Shown here piece by piece: positions 56,568 to 64,000 of a stretch of DNA of 64,000 nucleotides. The position numbers and the translations under genes were made by a program. The stretch comes from a virus. Positions within the stretch are counted from its first letter, which is position 1. Every line of letters starts with the position of its first letter. The DNA is taken from the IMG/VR virus record IMGVR_UViG_3300050821_003884, positions 1 to 64,000 of that record. One strand, given 5' to 3'. Below the pieces are notes generated by a model, which was not told the origin of the DNA, did no database searches, and worked only from the letters and a program-made list of their open reading frames with translations.

Positions 56568-57200
56568 ATGAAAGTCGAAGTGACCAACGAATTAAAACTG
56601 CGCTGGCCGGAAGGCTGGATTCGTACCCTGATCGAGCTGCGCAAGCACGACGCGCACTGGAAGAAGCCGCTCAGCTATTACGAGCAGCAGACAGTCAGGG
56701 AGCTGACGCTCATGGGCGCGACGGCGGTGCTGATTACCCATGGAACGTTCGACAAGGAGCGCATGGACCCCGGCGTTTCTGTCTGGTTCTCGCTCACCAA
56801 GGAAGACTACTCGTGGCAGACGCTGCTGGGCCTGCCGCCCGCACCCACGCTGGACGAGATCGATACGAACTATCGTGAGCGGGTCAAGCCCATCCACCCT
56901 GACCGCGAAGGCGGCGACATCGAACTGTTCAAGCGCTATGGAGAAGCCCGCAAACGCGCCCGCGACTGGGTTCTGGGCACGCATGCGGATCGCCACGAGT
57001 ACGTGATGGCGCTGGATCGCTACACCACGATTCGTGCGAATCTGGCCGGACTCTCCAGTGCCTTCCGCAGCTTCCGCTCCCTGCAAAAACTGGGCATGCC
57101 CACGATTCTCGAACGGGTGCTGGACAAGGCTTTCAAGGCTGCACTACCTATGAACGCATCGGGAGACGCCCATGAGCCTCGTGCTGAACGCACTGCCTGA
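56568..57200 (+). CDS. J-domain (DnaJ-like) protein
   Basis: 210 aa. Residues 84-135 (WQTLLGLPPAPTLDEIDTNY, then RERVKPIHPDREGGDIELFK) carry the HPD motif of J-domains, which stimulate DnaK-type chaperones. The N-terminal 80 residues may bind a target; the C-terminal region is helical. It may recruit host DnaK to replication or assembly. Confidence 0.8.
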   Translation: MKVEVTNELKLRWPEGWIRTLIELRKHDAHWKKPLSYYEQQTVRELTLMGATAVLITHGTFDKERMDPGVSVWFSLTKEDYSWQTLLGLPPAPTLDEIDTNYRERVKPIHPDREGGDIELFKRYGEARKRARDWVLGTHADRHEYVMALDRYTTIRANLAGLSSAFRSFRSLQKLGMPTILERVLDKAFKAALPMNASGDAHEPRAERTA

Positions 57201-57639
57201 TCTGCACTCCGAAATCGCCTCTCTCCGGCGTGAGCTGGAGAAGAAGAATCTGCGCCTCGCGGAAGTGGAAGAAGAGCTGACGCGGGAGCGAAATAAAAAC
57301 CGCACCATCGAGGCCGGGGCGGAGAAACTGCGCAACATTCTCGATCCGCTGGTGAACGCTCTGGCCGCCATCTACGGGCGTATGGAGGCCATCGGCATCG
57401 ATGGCTCCGCGCCCGCCAACGACTCCAAGCGGGAAGTCTGGGAGTCGTGGAAGCAGAAGCTGGGCGGCCTGACGGCCAAGGCGATTGATGTGCTCATGCT
57501 GCACGGCCCCATGAATCAGACGCAGCTACGCATTCAGTTAGCCTGCGCCTCACGCTCCGTAACCAACATCGTCGGCGCACTCAACAAGGCTGGACTGATC
57601 AACAAAGTGGACGGGAAGATCGCGCTCAAGGAGCTGTAG
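57172..57639 (+). CDS. Coiled-coil and winged-helix DNA-binding protein
   Basis: 155 aa. Residues 10-60 form a coiled coil (EIASLRRELEKKNLRLAEVE). Residues 95-155 (AIDVLMLHGPMNQTQLRIQL, ASRSVTNIVGALNKAGLINK, DGKIALKEL) fit a MarR/winged-helix fold. A regulator or terminase-associated DNA binder. Overlaps the J-domain gene by 29 bases. Confidence 0.7.
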   Translation: MSLVLNALPDLHSEIASLRRELEKKNLRLAEVEEELTRERNKNRTIEAGAEKLRNILDPLVNALAAIYGRMEAIGIDGSAPANDSKREVWESWKQKLGGLTAKAIDVLMLHGPMNQTQLRIQLACASRSVTNIVGALNKAGLINKVDGKIALKEL

Positions 57640-57641
57640 CG

Positions 57642-57845
57642 ATGATTATCATCCTGAATGTACCGACCCCGACACCCATCTCCGTGTGGCACTCCGCAAT
57701 CTATCTTCACCAAGACAGAGCGCTGGCCTACCGGCATGCCGGATTTCTGGAAGCGATGACCGGCGACCGTTGCCGGGTCGTAAAACACGGGCTGATGGGG
57801 TATCGCGTGGCCCGCTTCGATCCCGGCGGCGGGGAAGCGGAATAA
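57642..57845 (+). CDS. Unknown small protein
   Basis: 67 aa: MIIILNVPTPTPISVWHSAI, YLHQDRALAYRHAGFLEAMT. Not recognised. Converges on the next gene with a 16-bp gap. Confidence 0.55.
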   Translation: MIIILNVPTPTPISVWHSAIYLHQDRALAYRHAGFLEAMTGDRCRVVKHGLMGYRVARFDPGGGEAE

Positions 57846-57861
57846 TTCCAACTCGGTTCAT

Positions 57862-58068
57862 CTAGAACCCCCAGATCGATTCCGGCTCTTTGCTGTGCGC
57901 TGCCAGTACGCGATTGCGATGCGGCGCGGGCAGGAAGACCTTGCCGCCCATGCCGCCGGGTTTGTCGGCAAGGCAGCGGGCTGTGATCGCCGCACGGCAG
58001 TCCGGACAGACGATGCTCAGCGTCTGCTCGTCGTAGTCGTCGAAGCCTGTCTCTACTTTATGGATCAT
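57862..58068 (-). CDS. Small zinc-finger protein on the opposite strand
   Basis: 68 aa. IVCPDCRAAITARCLADKPG, APHRNRVLAAH follows the CPxC...C...PHxxR pattern of small phage/actinophage-type zinc fingers. It is the only leftward gene in the right block and sits beside operator copy 5, which makes it a repressor candidate. Confidence 0.65.
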   Translation of the reverse strand: MIHKVETGFDDYDEQTLSIVCPDCRAAITARCLADKPGGMGGKVFLPAPHRNRVLAAHSKEPESIWGF

Positions 58069-58086
58069 ATCTACCCCGACTAATAA

Positions 58087-58106
58087 ATGATGATGATCAT
58101 CATCAT
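58087..58106. promoter_or_regulatory. Palindromic operator candidate, copy 5
   Basis: ATGATGATGATCATCATCAT, perfect, between the leftward zinc-finger gene and the rightward gene at 58197. A TTGACT at 58133-58138 may belong to the rightward promoter, with no clear -10. Confidence 0.7.
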
Positions 58107-58196
58107 AACTATAGACTTATTAACATCCATGCTTGACTTAGGCGCATGATAGGCGCATGTTATCACCTTGTGATGGCGCATTTGTTGGAGAAATAT

Positions 58197-58376
58197 ATGA
58201 TGAACAATCAAGGGAGGATAATCGACCTGCTGGTGCGCTACTGGGGGCTGGGGAAAGAACTGGACGAGGACGAGAGGGCAGTGCTGCTTACGGCTCTCGA
58301 CGAGGAGAATAAGCTGCTGCGCGGGCCGATCCACCAGCGGGCGCTGGAGCGCCTGAAGGAGAAGGGAATTGAGTAA
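58197..58376 (+). CDS. Small helical protein
   Basis: 59 aa from ATG 58197 (GGAG 6 bases upstream). IIDLLVRYWGLGKELDEDER, then helix ALERLKEKG. Not recognised. Its stop shares a base with the next ATG. Confidence 0.65.
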   Translation: MMNNQGRIIDLLVRYWGLGKELDEDERAVLLTALDEENKLLRGPIHQRALERLKEKGIE

Positions 58377-58765
58377 TGGACGATCCCCTCTGCGGCTACT
58401 GCCACATGCCGCTCAGCCTGCACTGCAAAGGCCACCAGTCGCATTCGGACGGACGCCATGGAACCTGTATATGCGTGAGCCGCCACTGTCTCGCGCCGCT
58501 GTGCGACTGTCTTGATTTCCGGCCACCAGAGGAGAAGCCATGCCCCGCCCCAAACCCACCAGCAAGGCGCTGTACGAGCGCAAGGACCGCGCTCAGGAAT
58601 GGAAAGTGTTCCGCAGAAACAACCTGCTCACCCAGAAGCGGCTGGCGCATATCATGGGCGTCTCCCGCCGCACCATCCAGTTGGTCGAAGGCGCATATAT
58701 TACCCCGCATCCGAAAACCCTGCGCCTCTTCAGCCAGTTTAAAAACAAGTACGATAGCCGCGTAA
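58376..58765 (+). CDS. Cys-rich zinc protein with an unusually long overlap
   Basis: 129 aa as read. The first 50 residues (CGYCHMPLSLHCKGHQSHSD, CICVSRHCLAPLCDCLDF) look like a genuine zinc protein. The remaining part overlaps the HTH gene by 226 bases and reads like a shadow frame (Ser/Arg/Pro-rich). A lost stop near codon 55 is likely. Confidence 0.55.
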   Translation: MDDPLCGYCHMPLSLHCKGHQSHSDGRHGTCICVSRHCLAPLCDCLDFRPPEEKPCPAPNPPARRCTSARTALRNGKCSAETTCSPRSGWRISWASPAAPSSWSKAHILPRIRKPCASSASLKTSTIAA

Positions 58766-58776
58766 ATACTGCATGA
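58540..58776 (+). CDS. Helix-turn-helix regulator (Cro/CI-like)
   Basis: 78 aa (AGAGGAGAAGCC upstream). LLTQKRLAHIMGVSRRTIQL followed by VEGAYITPHPKTLRLFSQF is a XRE-type HTH. The only clear Cro/CI-type protein in the window and thus a candidate for one of the two palindrome families. Its gene lies 0.45 kb from palindrome copy 5. Confidence 0.8.
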   Translation: MPRPKPTSKALYERKDRAQEWKVFRRNNLLTQKRLAHIMGVSRRTIQLVEGAYITPHPKTLRLFSQFKNKYDSRVNTA

Positions 58777-58798
58777 TTTAAAAACAAAGGAGAAATTT

Positions 58799-59185
58799 AT
58801 GACTGATACTGTTGATTTCGTCGAAGCGCTTTCGGGCGAGGAAATCGTTATCGATCTGTGCTCGCAACTGGCCGAGAAGCTGCGCAAGGACTGCAACCTG
58901 AGAGAGTCGGACAGCTATCAGGGCGGCTACATGGCCAAGATCACGGTGCATCTGGAAGCTTACGGCATGGACACCGCCACTGTGGATGCCACGGTTGCGA
59001 CCGGCACCGAGCAGGATCATCCGGATGAGCTGCTGGACGCCGAGTACGAGATTCCCGTTGAACCTTTGCTGAATGTGGTGCGCGAGCGCTCCGAGCAGCC
59101 GGTGCCCACGCTGGCGGAAGAAGGCGGGCAGCCGGTAGTGAAGTCGCGCCGTTACGTGCGCCGCGAGCAGAAGGTTTCAGTGTAA
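58799..59185 (+). CDS. Unknown acidic protein
   Basis: 128 aa. ALSGEEIVIDLCSQLAEKLR, MAKITVHLEAYGMDTATVDA, basic end (KSRRYVRREQKV). Not recognised. Confidence 0.65.
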   Translation: MTDTVDFVEALSGEEIVIDLCSQLAEKLRKDCNLRESDSYQGGYMAKITVHLEAYGMDTATVDATVATGTEQDHPDELLDAEYEIPVEPLLNVVRERSEQPVPTLAEEGGQPVVKSRRYVRREQKVSV

Positions 59186-59284
59186 GAAACAGAGCGTCAT
59201 CCTCCGCTTAGAAATTAAATTTCAGGCGGGGATGCGGGGTGCGGCGGACTTCTTGGGGGAGGCTGCCGCACGTTATCTCGCGAG

Positions 59285-59677
59285 ATGGAGAAACCCGCCA
59301 ACCGAGTGAGCGGCATGCCGATGACAGACGATCAACTGAATTCCTTCGCAGAACGATTCGTACTATCATTCGAGAAATTAGCGTTAGCTCTGGAGGGCTT
59401 GAATGAAACCTACCGACGACAGTACGCCAGCCAGTACCCGGAACGCAGGGAAGTCAGGGAAGCCGTCGTCACGCGGATCCAGTCCGAAGAAGACAGAATC
59501 CGCGAAGCGCAGGGCGCAAGCAGCAGGCCCCTCTCCGCGTGGCTCAGCGAAGTCGAAGACGAGGAAGAAGAGGCAGAATTTATTGGAGTTCGTGAGCGCG
59601 AATGGCTCGACGCCCAAAGAACCCCCGCCACCGCTCAAGGACGTGAAGGCGATCACACGGAAGAGGGAGAATCCTAA
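59285..59677 (+). CDS. Conserved phage protein near terminase
   Basis: 130 aa; likely start ATG at 59321 (MTDDQL). LNSFAERFVLSFEKLALALE, REAVVTRIQSEEDRIREAQG, WLSEVEDEEEEAEFIGVRER is a layout I know from phage proteins upstream of terminase. It overlaps the next frame by 275 bases. Confidence 0.6.
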   Translation: MEKPANRVSGMPMTDDQLNSFAERFVLSFEKLALALEGLNETYRRQYASQYPERREVREAVVTRIQSEEDRIREAQGASSRPLSAWLSEVEDEEEEAEFIGVREREWLDAQRTPATAQGREGDHTEEGES

Positions 59678-60302
59678 GCGCACCCTCACCGCGCTCAAGC
59701 GCCTTGGCGTCTCCGCGAAAGAGCTGGCGCTCGCTCCCCAGATCACGCCTTTGCTCAAGCGGGCCGAGGGTGGCGTCGAACAGGTTATAGCCGCCATGCG
59801 CTTTGCTCCCGACGAAGTAATTGCCGCATTTCTGGAAAAATATGACTCCATCCGCGCCGGAGATCGCGAGCGCCTGAGCATTGAAGCTGTTGCGCTGGCC
59901 GCGCAGATCAACATTGCCCACCTACTCGGATCGATCCAGTTGGCGCTTCAGCAGCAGTCGGTAAACACGGTAAAAATTATCGCGGTAACCAATCACCATA
60001 AGATCACCGAAGCCAGAGTCGCTTACGGCATGTTGCCGCTGGGTGAAAGAGATCGTACCGCGCTCGATACCGCCATGGGATTTTTACCTTCGCCTAAAGG
60101 GCCGACCTTCATCAACAAAGCAATATTCGGATCAGGCAAGAATGTGATGGACCAGCAGCGGAGCGGCGACGATGACGAGGAAGGCGAGCTGGTCAATAGC
60201 GACGATATCGACTTAGACCGTTTGTTCCCACCTGCAAATCTCATGCAGGAACGGCTTCAGGCAATCAGGCAGCGCCAGTTACCGTCGGGGACGAAGCCCT
60301 GA
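59403..60302 (+). CDS. Terminase small subunit candidate
   Basis: Up to 299 aa. The first 60 residues overlap the previous gene and are Ser/Lys-rich. An internal start (TTG 59584 or GTG 59593) giving about 236 aa is plausible. The core (ALKRLGVSAKELALAPQITP, VIAAMRFAPDEVIAAFLEKY, QINIAHLLGSIQLALQQQSV) is helical, and it lies two genes before TerL. The small-subunit role is inferred from position. Confidence 0.55.
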   Translation: MKPTDDSTPASTRNAGKSGKPSSRGSSPKKTESAKRRAQAAGPSPRGSAKSKTRKKRQNLLEFVSANGSTPKEPPPPLKDVKAITRKRENPKRTLTALKRLGVSAKELALAPQITPLLKRAEGGVEQVIAAMRFAPDEVIAAFLEKYDSIRAGDRERLSIEAVALAAQINIAHLLGSIQLALQQQSVNTVKIIAVTNHHKITEARVAYGMLPLGERDRTALDTAMGFLPSPKGPTFINKAIFGSGKNVMDQQRSGDDDEEGELVNSDDIDLDRLFPPANLMQERLQAIRQRQLPSGTKP

Positions 60303-60321
60303 GCGTGAAAGGAAACAGATT

Positions 60322-61182
60322 ATGGTGTCCGATTCTTATAAAGCGCAATATCCTCCTCTGACTCTGTCGAGTTCATACGAACAGGAAGCCATGAATTGCG
60401 TGCTTACCGGCACCGCTGCGGCCTCCCACTCGACCGGGGACGGGGTCATAATTTACACCGTGCCGCCGCCGTCCCCGGAACCTCCGGTAGAACCGCTTCC
60501 AGAGGGGCCGCCATCGGAACTGGCCACGCTGCACATGGACATGAATGACTCGACGGACAACATCGTGGCCTTGGAAAACAAGGCGTTCACGCCGGTTGTC
60601 GGCAGCATTCTCCAGATCGATGCTGAGTACATGGCCGTCACCGATGCGGCCAACCGCAATAATCTGCAAGTGAGCCGTGCGGCCTGCGGTTCCGACATCG
60701 GCACGCACACGGCGGGAGTCGAGGTAACGATCTGGGGAGCGTCGCCGCCGACTGATTTGGCCAGCGGGACAGGCGTACTCCACATGCCCATGAACGATTC
60801 CACCGACAGCATCGTGGCCCTTGAAGACAAGGCGTCATCGGTGGCTGCTGGCAGTGTTCTCGGGATTGACGCCGAGTACATGATGGTTACCGACGCCACC
60901 AATCTCAACAACCTTGCCGTCACCCGTGCGACTTGCGGCTCCGCTATTGGCCCGCACGCGGAAGGGGCGCAGGTGACGATGTGGGGAAATGGATCATCTG
61001 CCCAGACGGCGACGAAGACGAAGGGTACGCACCACAATAAAGCTGCTGCTGCGTCAGGCGGCGAGGCCAGCGCTCACAAGACATCGAAACAAATCCGCCC
61101 TGAGACTGCGGCTGAGGAACGGCGGCGCGAAGACGCGGAAGATGACAAAGCTGGCGAGGTACACGCCAAGAAGAAGAAGTAA
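60322..61182 (+). CDS. Phage protein with two tandem repeats
   Basis: 286 aa. Two repeats of about 85 aa (LHMDMNDSTDNIVALENKAF... and LHMPMNDSTDSIVALEDKAS...) share IDAEYM-V-TDA-N-NNL-V-RA-CGS-IG-H-G-V-T-WG. This beta-rich module is used in phage structural proteins to carry a short ligand-binding loop. Basic Lys-rich C-terminus. Possibly a decoration protein. Confidence 0.7.
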   Translation: MVSDSYKAQYPPLTLSSSYEQEAMNCVLTGTAAASHSTGDGVIIYTVPPPSPEPPVEPLPEGPPSELATLHMDMNDSTDNIVALENKAFTPVVGSILQIDAEYMAVTDAANRNNLQVSRAACGSDIGTHTAGVEVTIWGASPPTDLASGTGVLHMPMNDSTDSIVALEDKASSVAAGSVLGIDAEYMMVTDATNLNNLAVTRATCGSAIGPHAEGAQVTMWGNGSSAQTATKTKGTHHNKAAAASGGEASAHKTSKQIRPETAAEERRREDAEDDKAGEVHAKKKK

Positions 61183-61187
61183 AGCTC

Positions 61188-61216
61188 TTGACGCTAAGTA
61201 ATAACACGAATTAGTT
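61188..61216 (+). promoter_or_regulatory. Putative late promoter upstream of terL
   Basis: TTGACG (61188-61193), 17 bases, TTAGTT (61211-61216). The -10 is weak. It is followed after about 45 bases by a strong terminator. Confidence 0.4.
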
Positions 61217-61258
61217 TTAGTTCCATCGGAGATACAGGCCACCCGCACGGGACAGGTC

Positions 61259-61294
61259 ATGGCTCTGGCACTTATGCCAGAGCCATTTTTATTT
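61259..61294 (+). terminator. Strong terminator just before terL
   Basis: ATGGCTCTGGCA-CTTA-TGCCAGAGCCAT followed by TTTTATTT, a 12-bp perfect stem and U-run, ending 10 bases before the terL ATG. Confidence 0.9.
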
Positions 61295-61304
61295 GCGGAG
61301 GGAA

Positions 61305-63455
61305 ATGTACAGCGATAAAACCATCTTCCGTAATCTGGACGACTTTGCCGCCAAGGAAGGGTGGCTGCCCCAATACCACTCTTACGACGAAGTACGCGAA
61401 TTCAGCGCCTACATCGACTCGCTTACCAAGATCGAATCGAACTCCAAGTCCAGCTACATTTCCGTAGTCAAGCGCATCACCGCCAAGCGGCAGAAGGACG
61501 TGGCCCGCTGGATTGAAAACGAGCAGGTTTTGTGCGGCTTCGACAGTGGTTACTGGGAAAGAAATTACGCGTGGGTCTGTGACGAGAAGGGACAGATATT
61601 TAAATTCGCGAACCGCACATCGCAGGTGGTCTTCGATTCGATCATCGCCGGTTTCGATGAGCGCGAGGTGTCGATTGAGCTGCTGATCCTGAAGGCGCGG
61701 CAGGTAGGCATCTCCACCAAGACGGCGCTGAAATTTATTCACCGGCTGATGTTCATTCCCCACACGCAGGCGGTGATGGCGTCGGTGATGAAGGAAAAGT
61801 CGGAACTGATCGGACGCATCCTCGATACCGCGTACAACCGCTCGCCATGGTGGCTGGTGCCCCGGCGCATGCCCAAGCGCTCCTTCGACAACGGCTCCAT
61901 TCTGTCGATCCAGTCGGGCATGCAGGCTACGGGATTGGCTCAGGGGTGGACGCCAACCTGCGTGCATGTATCCGAGCTGGCTGATGTTCCGAATCCTAAG
62001 ACCACCATCGAAGAAGGCTTGTTCCGCGCCGCGCATTCATCCAAAAACCTCTTTATGGTTCTTGAAGGCACAGGCGGCGGCAATACCGGGTGGCTGGCGG
62101 ATACGTGGAGAGCTTCGAAAGAAGACTGGCCCAAGGGGCTGGCCCGCCTGTGTCCGGTGTTCATCCCTTGGGCCATGTGCCCGGACATTTACCCGGAGCC
62201 GGACTGGGTGAAAAAGTTTCCCGTGCCCGAAGACTTTGCGTCGCGGATGCACGAGGTAACCCGCAAGCACGTCATCAAGTGCGAATCGTACATCCGCAAC
62301 ACGCCCTATCTGGCCAAGATCGCGGGCGCTGACTGGCGTATGCCGATTGAGCAGAAGTGGTTCTGGCAGTTCAACTACGATGCGGCCTGCAAGAACCACA
62401 CGCAGAAGACATGGGCCGCGCAGATGCCCGCCGACGACTACGAAGCGCTGACCGGAATTCACGACAGCGTCTTCGATCCCGAGGTGCTGGCGGAAGTCGA
62501 GGACCGCATCTACGAGGTCCATACGGATTCGAACAGGCGGGAGCGCAGGAAGCCGGTTGAGGTCTACGCCATCACCGGCCATGACGTAGATGAAATCTTT
62601 CATCCGCCGGACGAGCGCATCGACTGGACGAAGGACGTGGTGCGCGTCGAGTGGGATTCATATCGCGGCCAGCATTACGAGTGGAAGATGATTCCGCTGC
62701 TCGCGCTGGACGAGGACAGCGAACGCAACACTATGGATTATCTGCTGATCTACGAGTGGCCGAAGAATGGGCAGCGCTACTCCTGCGGGATCGACACGGC
62801 GGACGGCTTGGGCAAGGAAGACGAAGAGCGGTCTTGCCTGTCGATTGCCAAGAACAGGTATTCCGGTGATTGCGATCAGCAGGTGGCCGAGCTGACATCG
62901 AACCGCATCAACTCCGCGCAGATCGTCCCCTTTGCGGCCTGCATGGGGGCGCTGTACGGTCCCGCGTGCCCCGACGCCCGTGGCATGAAGTTCTGCATCG
63001 AGCAGATTCAGGGGCCGGGAGATACCTGCCAGCACCAGTTGAAGATGATGGGCTTCTTCAACCACCACATCCCGCGCCGCTACGACTCGAAAAAGATCAA
63101 GGACGATTCTTCCAAAAAGGAAGGCTGGTACTCCAGCACGTGGTCCGTCCCGATTCTCACCACCCGCTTTGTCGAGGCGGTCAACGGCGGCTGGTACGAG
63201 CCGAGATCGAGATGGCTGATCGAGGAGCTGCGCACGCTGGAGCGCCACGAGACGGGCAGCAGGTCCAAGATGGAGCACCGCAGCGGTAAGTTCGACGACC
63301 GCTTCCGGGCGGCGGCGCAGTCGTACTTCACCGCGCACGACATGGATGTGCTGACGGAGCGGGCGCAGAAGCGCTATGCCCTGCCAGCCCGCAAGGCGGT
63401 GGTTTCCCGTACAGCCTGTACGGCGAATCAGGTATCGGTAGGGAGTTGGGGATGA
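61305..63455 (+). CDS. terL: Phage terminase large subunit
   Basis: 717 aa from ATG 61305 (GCGGAGGGAA upstream). The ATPase domain has ILKARQVGIST (Walker A, 128-138) and a downstream FMVLEGTGGGN region. The nuclease domain begins near 494 with CGIDTADGLGKEDEERS, whose aspartates bind metal. It pumps DNA into the prohead and cuts it. TerL marks this element as a tailed phage; longer than average by an inserted middle region (about 280-480). Confidence 0.9.
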   Translation: MYSDKTIFRNLDDFAAKEGWLPQYHSYDEVREFSAYIDSLTKIESNSKSSYISVVKRITAKRQKDVARWIENEQVLCGFDSGYWERNYAWVCDEKGQIFKFANRTSQVVFDSIIAGFDEREVSIELLILKARQVGISTKTALKFIHRLMFIPHTQAVMASVMKEKSELIGRILDTAYNRSPWWLVPRRMPKRSFDNGSILSIQSGMQATGLAQGWTPTCVHVSELADVPNPKTTIEEGLFRAAHSSKNLFMVLEGTGGGNTGWLADTWRASKEDWPKGLARLCPVFIPWAMCPDIYPEPDWVKKFPVPEDFASRMHEVTRKHVIKCESYIRNTPYLAKIAGADWRMPIEQKWFWQFNYDAACKNHTQKTWAAQMPADDYEALTGIHDSVFDPEVLAEVEDRIYEVHTDSNRRERRKPVEVYAITGHDVDEIFHPPDERIDWTKDVVRVEWDSYRGQHYEWKMIPLLALDEDSERNTMDYLLIYEWPKNGQRYSCGIDTADGLGKEDEERSCLSIAKNRYSGDCDQQVAELTSNRINSAQIVPFAACMGALYGPACPDARGMKFCIEQIQGPGDTCQHQLKMMGFFNHHIPRRYDSKKIKDDSSKKEGWYSSTWSVPILTTRFVEAVNGGWYEPRSRWLIEELRTLERHETGSRSKMEHRSGKFDDRFRAAAQSYFTAHDMDVLTERAQKRYALPARKAVVSRTACTANQVSVGSWG

Positions 63456-63841
63456 ACAGGCAGCTACAGACAAAAATTATCTACTACTACAACGGCGTGA
63501 CCGGCGCAATCACCATGGGACTCCCGGAGCAGTACAGCGCACCCTATGGCTGGCAGAAGATCGTCTGCCACACAGCGCATGAGGCCGAAGTATGGTCTGC
63601 GCGGATGCGGCGCTGGGAAGCCTTCAAGCAGCAGATGGAAGACGAGCAGCGGGAGCTTATCGAGGGGCCGATCCGGGATAACCTGCGCAGGCATATCCAG
63701 CATCTGGCCGCCAATGCCCGTAATAACATGAACCGCGATTTTCTACTTATGCATTTGAATAACTACGACAAGCGTCCGGACCTAACTAGGACCGAACGGA
63801 TAAGTTATCTACATGCGGAAGCCCACGAAAGCGGGCATTAG
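63452..63841 (+). CDS. Conserved phage protein after terminase
   Basis: 129 aa from ATG 63452 (GGGAGTTGGGG upstream). IEGPIRDNLRRHIQHLAANA, RNNMNRDFLLMHL, RTERISYLHAEAHESG match a small family that follows terL in many phages. Function unknown; 4-base overlap with terL. Confidence 0.75.
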   Translation: MNRQLQTKIIYYYNGVTGAITMGLPEQYSAPYGWQKIVCHTAHEAEVWSARMRRWEAFKQQMEDEQRELIEGPIRDNLRRHIQHLAANARNNMNRDFLLMHLNNYDKRPDLTRTERISYLHAEAHESGH

Positions 63842-64000
63842 TAAAAATTAAATTGCATGCGGACGGATGTCGTTGTAGGTTAGGCAAAGTTACCCCGTTT
63901 GTGGGAGCGGGTTCCGGGAGAGAAACTGGAAACGCCTGAGTGCCGGTTCTCGTCGATAGCGTTCAGCAGGCCGTCACGTCCACGGGGCGCACCTCGTGGG
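63842..64000. other. Gap at right edge
   Basis: No gene or clear signal recognised in the last 159 bases; the portal gene would be expected further right. Confidence 0.5.

Overview
The window is the left end and early-to-middle part of a large integrated tailed-phage genome. At the extreme left, 18 codons of a leftward host gene (probably dnaB), a tRNA terminator and the 3' half of a tRNA-Gly(CCC) mark the chromosomal junction. A tyrosine integrase follows directly, and a large terminase subunit lies at 61.3-63.5 kb, so head and tail genes are expected beyond the right edge. The DnaB-like N-terminus, the zinc-ribbon family and the Uma2 proteins point to an acidobacterial (Terriglobia-like) host; this is an inference that cannot be proven here.

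Layout. (1) 0.4-4.0 kb, leftward: integrase, two unknown or zinc-ribbon genes, an excisionase-like HTH protein and a replication-initiator-like protein. (2) 4.6-15.6 kb, rightward: a recombination-associated phage protein, a ParB-methyltransferase fusion, a second DNA methyltransferase, a Cas4/RecB-like nuclease, a MazG-like protein, a beta-helix protein, a PD-(D/E)XK-like protein, an SbcC/Rad50-like ATPase and an HNH nuclease. (3) 43.9-15.6 kb, leftward: about 55 mostly small genes. They include a MoxR/VWA gene set, a ParB-like protein, an AcrVA2-like candidate, two Uma2-type proteins, a nucleotidyltransferase, VapBC plus an orphan chimeric antitoxin, a serine recombinase and several exported proteins. 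This block ends at a clear terminator at 16.3 kb. (4) 44.0-45.9 kb: a non-coding interval with a structured leader and a candidate origin (four DnaA-type boxes beside an AT-rich stretch). (5) 45.9-63.8 kb, rightward: zinc-ribbon and small phage genes, an IS110-C-like protein surrounded by repeat arrays, a homing-type HNH protein, a J-domain protein, HTH proteins, a small-terminase candidate, a duplicated-domain protein and TerL.

Regulation is visible at several levels. The palindrome GACACCATGGTGTC overlaps the -35 box of leftward promoters and recurs at the main rightward promoter. The palindrome ATGATGATGATCATCATCAT recurs at operon boundaries. A start-associated block (AAACnnRTTTAC followed by AGGAG or CGGGAGG) lies before more than 20 leftward genes. 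A promoter-terminator pair precedes terL.

The most unusual feature is a set of five arrays (about 3.2 kb in total) made of two alternating decamers, GnGTGAACCA and GnGAGYRCCA, separated by about 8 variable bases and repeating every 18 bp. All five lie on the rightward-transcribed strand, run into two reading frames as 12-residue repeats, and flank the IS110-C-like gene. I know of no described system that matches them.
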